Shown one piece after another: positions 62,484 through 64,000 of a stretch of DNA of 64,000 nucleotides; within the stretch, counting starts at the first letter, position 1, and every line of letters starts with the position of its first letter. The DNA is from Jiella marina (GTDB lineage Bacteria > Pseudomonadota > Alphaproteobacteria > Rhizobiales > Rhizobiaceae): NCBI RefSeq assembly GCF_024359545.1, contig NZ_JAKQZG010000004.1, positions 1 through 64,000 of the forward strand, given 5' to 3'. The position numbers and the translations under genes were made by a program. The notes beneath the pieces were generated by a model. That model was not told the DNA's origin. It made no database searches and saw nothing but the letters and a program-made list of their open reading frames with translations.

Positions 62484-63998
62484 TTAGCGCGATGATGAGG
62501 ATTCCTTGCCCGCGCGCCGAAAAAGGCGGGCGAAAAGACTCCTGAGATCGCGGCGGTTGAAGAACATGGGAATCGCGGCGCCTCGTCCGCTTTCTGGCTC
62601 CAGCGAGAGGCCTGCCGCGACGACGGCCCCGTCGAGCCCGGTCTGGCGCACGATCAACTCGATCGGGGCCGCCGGAACGCGGTCGCCATAATCGGCTTCG
62701 CCGCCAAGCCGCGTGATCATCATCTCGGAGATCGACATCCTGTCTTCGCCGGGCTGAAGCCGAAAGCCATAGGCGCTTGCAAGATCAGCCGCCTTCGCGC
62801 TGGGATCCACGGAAAATTCGCCGAAGAATTCCGCGTCGTCCGGGTCGAGCACCGTCGGCCGCGCGAAGAGCCTGTCGAGCAGCGGCGGATAGCGCGGGGA
62901 GATGAACAGAAAGACATAGTCTCCCGCCCGAAGCCGCCCGGCATATTGATAGCGCATGGAGTGGCCGTCGCGGATGACGAGCGATGGCCGTGCCCAGCGC
63001 GGAACCCTCTCGCCGCGTGCCACAGGGCTACCTTCCACGACGCGATAGGAGAGGAGTTCGTGATCGGGCGTGCCCGGCAGTTCCAGCTCGTATTTCTCGA
63101 TCGCGCCGGTACGCGGCGGTACCACGAGCCCCAACCGCCGGGCCACGCTAGCGATCGTCCAGCCCTGCACGAGCAGCGAGGTCAGCACGATGATGAAGGC
63201 GGCATTGAAGAAGAGCCGGGAGTCCTCGAGCCCACCGATCAAGGGAACGATGGCAAGCAGGATGGAGACCGCGCCGCGCAGTCCGACCCAGGAGACGAAA
63301 GCCATTTCGCGGCGTTGAAAGTCGAAGGGTAGGAGGCAGAGCCAGATAGCCGCCGGCCGCGCGACGAAGATCAGGAAGGCGGCTAGGAGGAGTGACGGCC
63401 AGATGATGTCGGCAAATTGCGATGGCGTCGCGAGAAGACCGAGGATCAGGAACATGACGATCTGGGCGAGCCAGGTCAGCCCGTCCTGAAAGCGCCGGAT
63501 CGAGGCCGCGCGGGCGAGTTTGGAATTGCCCGCGTAGAGACCCGCCACATAGACGGCGAGAAAGCCCGAACCGCCGACGGCGCCGACAGCGGCAAAGACG
63601 CAGAGAGCGAGGCTGAGCGTGATGATGGGCAAGAGCCCCTGATCGATATTGAGGCGCTTGATCGCGGCGGCGATCATCAGGCCACCGCAGAGCCCACCGA
63701 CAAGGCCGATCACCATCTGCAGGACAAGATCCAGCGCCACGCCGAAACCGACGGTCTCGAAACCCGCACCGCTGCCGGCCACTTCCACCAGCGCGACCGT
63801 CAGGAAGATCGCCATCGGGTCGTTGGTCCCCGATTCGATTTCGAGCAGGGACCGGACGCGGTCGCGAATGGTGATGCCGCCGACGCGCAGGAGAAAGAAG
63901 ACGGCCGCCGCATCCGTCGAACCGACGATCGCGCCGAGGAGTAGGCCTTCGACCAAGGAGAGGCCGAGGAGCCAGACGGCTGCGAGACCAAAGAGGAC
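62484..63998 (-). CDS. Potassium/proton antiporter, CPA1/NhaP2 type (N terminus beyond window edge)
   Basis: About 504 residues are visible, without the start. The first 280 carry the CPA1 antiporter fold, with the ion-binding helix GAIVGSTDAAAVFFLLR close to the window edge and ESGTNDPMAIFL following. After about residue 290 a TrkA-C-like domain (ELELPGTPDHELLSYRVVEGSPVARGERVP) and a CorC/HlyC-like acidic C-terminal region follow, as in NhaP2/CvrA regulators of cell volume and K+/H+ exchange. The last residues are KESSSSR. The 140 bases to pgk hold no gene. The ion specificity is inferred from family. Confidence 0.92.
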   Translation of the reverse strand, partial: VLFGLAAVWLLGLSLVEGLLLGAIVGSTDAAAVFFLLRVGGITIRDRVRSLLEIESGTNDPMAIFLTVALVEVAGSGAGFETVGFGVALDLVLQMVIGLVGGLCGGLMIAAAIKRLNIDQGLLPIITLSLALCVFAAVGAVGGSGFLAVYVAGLYAGNSKLARAASIRRFQDGLTWLAQIVMFLILGLLATPSQFADIIWPSLLLAAFLIFVARPAAIWLCLLPFDFQRREMAFVSWVGLRGAVSILLAIVPLIGGLEDSRLFFNAAFIIVLTSLLVQGWTIASVARRLGLVVPPRTGAIEKYELELPGTPDHELLSYRVVEGSPVARGERVPRWARPSLVIRDGHSMRYQYAGRLRAGDYVFLFISPRYPPLLDRLFARPTVLDPDDAEFFGEFSVDPSAKAADLASAYGFRLQPGEDRMSISEMMITRLGGEADYGDRVPAAPIELIVRQTGLDGAVVAAGLSLEPESGRGAAIPMFFNRRDLRSLFARLFRRAGKESSSSR

Positions 63999-64000
63999 GG

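Overview
The window looks like a chromosomal segment of a high-GC alphaproteobacterium of the order Hyphomicrobiales (Rhizobiales). The evidence is a MucR/Ros regulator, an IalB-family protein, a CDP-choline-dependent phosphatidylcholine synthase, the choline transporter choXWV, the order argH-lptM-lysA-TIGR02302, and a twin-transmembrane mini-protein next to a PduO-type cobalamin adenosyltransferase. The genus cannot be fixed from sequence alone. I saw no rRNA, tRNA, CRISPR array, insertion sequence or prophage. Most genes are housekeeping.

Layout: 1-4.7 kb carries sulfate assimilation (cysD edge, cysQ), an HNH nuclease, an AlkA-type glycosylase, gluQRS and an AEC transporter. 4.9-11.5 kb carries an EamA transporter, the twin-TM protein with cobalamin adenosyltransferase, an orphan LysM-like/glycine-rich protein, rhomboid, etfBA and 3-hydroxybutyryl-CoA dehydrogenase. 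11.5-20.7 kb carries a soluble PAS chemoreceptor, tlpA divergent from argH-lptM-lysA, a large DUF4175/TIGR02302 protein and an Fe-S FNR-type regulator. 20.8-26.9 kb carries choXWV, a membrane-anchored unknown, an autotransporter-like barrel and prs. 27.2-34.7 kb carries lgt, a MidA-type methyltransferase, pgeF, a metal-site-less M24 protein and a lipoprotein on the minus strand, divergent from ubiK, then a YbjN protein, proC and csaA.

34.9-47.1 kb carries a secreted tail-collar protein, ialB, a NIT-domain chemoreceptor, hspQ, a second AEC transporter, a UbiH-type hydroxylase, pcs, qor, glgX and an EamA transporter. 47.2-52.5 kb is the most distinctive locus: DUF2170 and PspA/IM30 genes face a K+ channel, DUF2491, DUF350, a DUF1190 lipoprotein and a glutathionylspermidine-synthase-like ATP-grasp gene. 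This matches the families of E. coli yjfI-J-K-L-M-C plus an ion channel, and is probably an envelope-stress module. 52.7-64 kb carries a large exported Sel1-repeat protein, an HSL-type hydrolase, a DUF882 peptidase-like protein, mucR with a long AT-rich upstream region, an SGNH hydrolase with pgk, and the edge of a K+/H+ antiporter.

Many starts were placed at GTG or TTG codons where a Shine-Dalgarno sequence or the conserved N terminus favoured them. Regulatory sites are pattern readings by eye and carry lower confidence than the genes.
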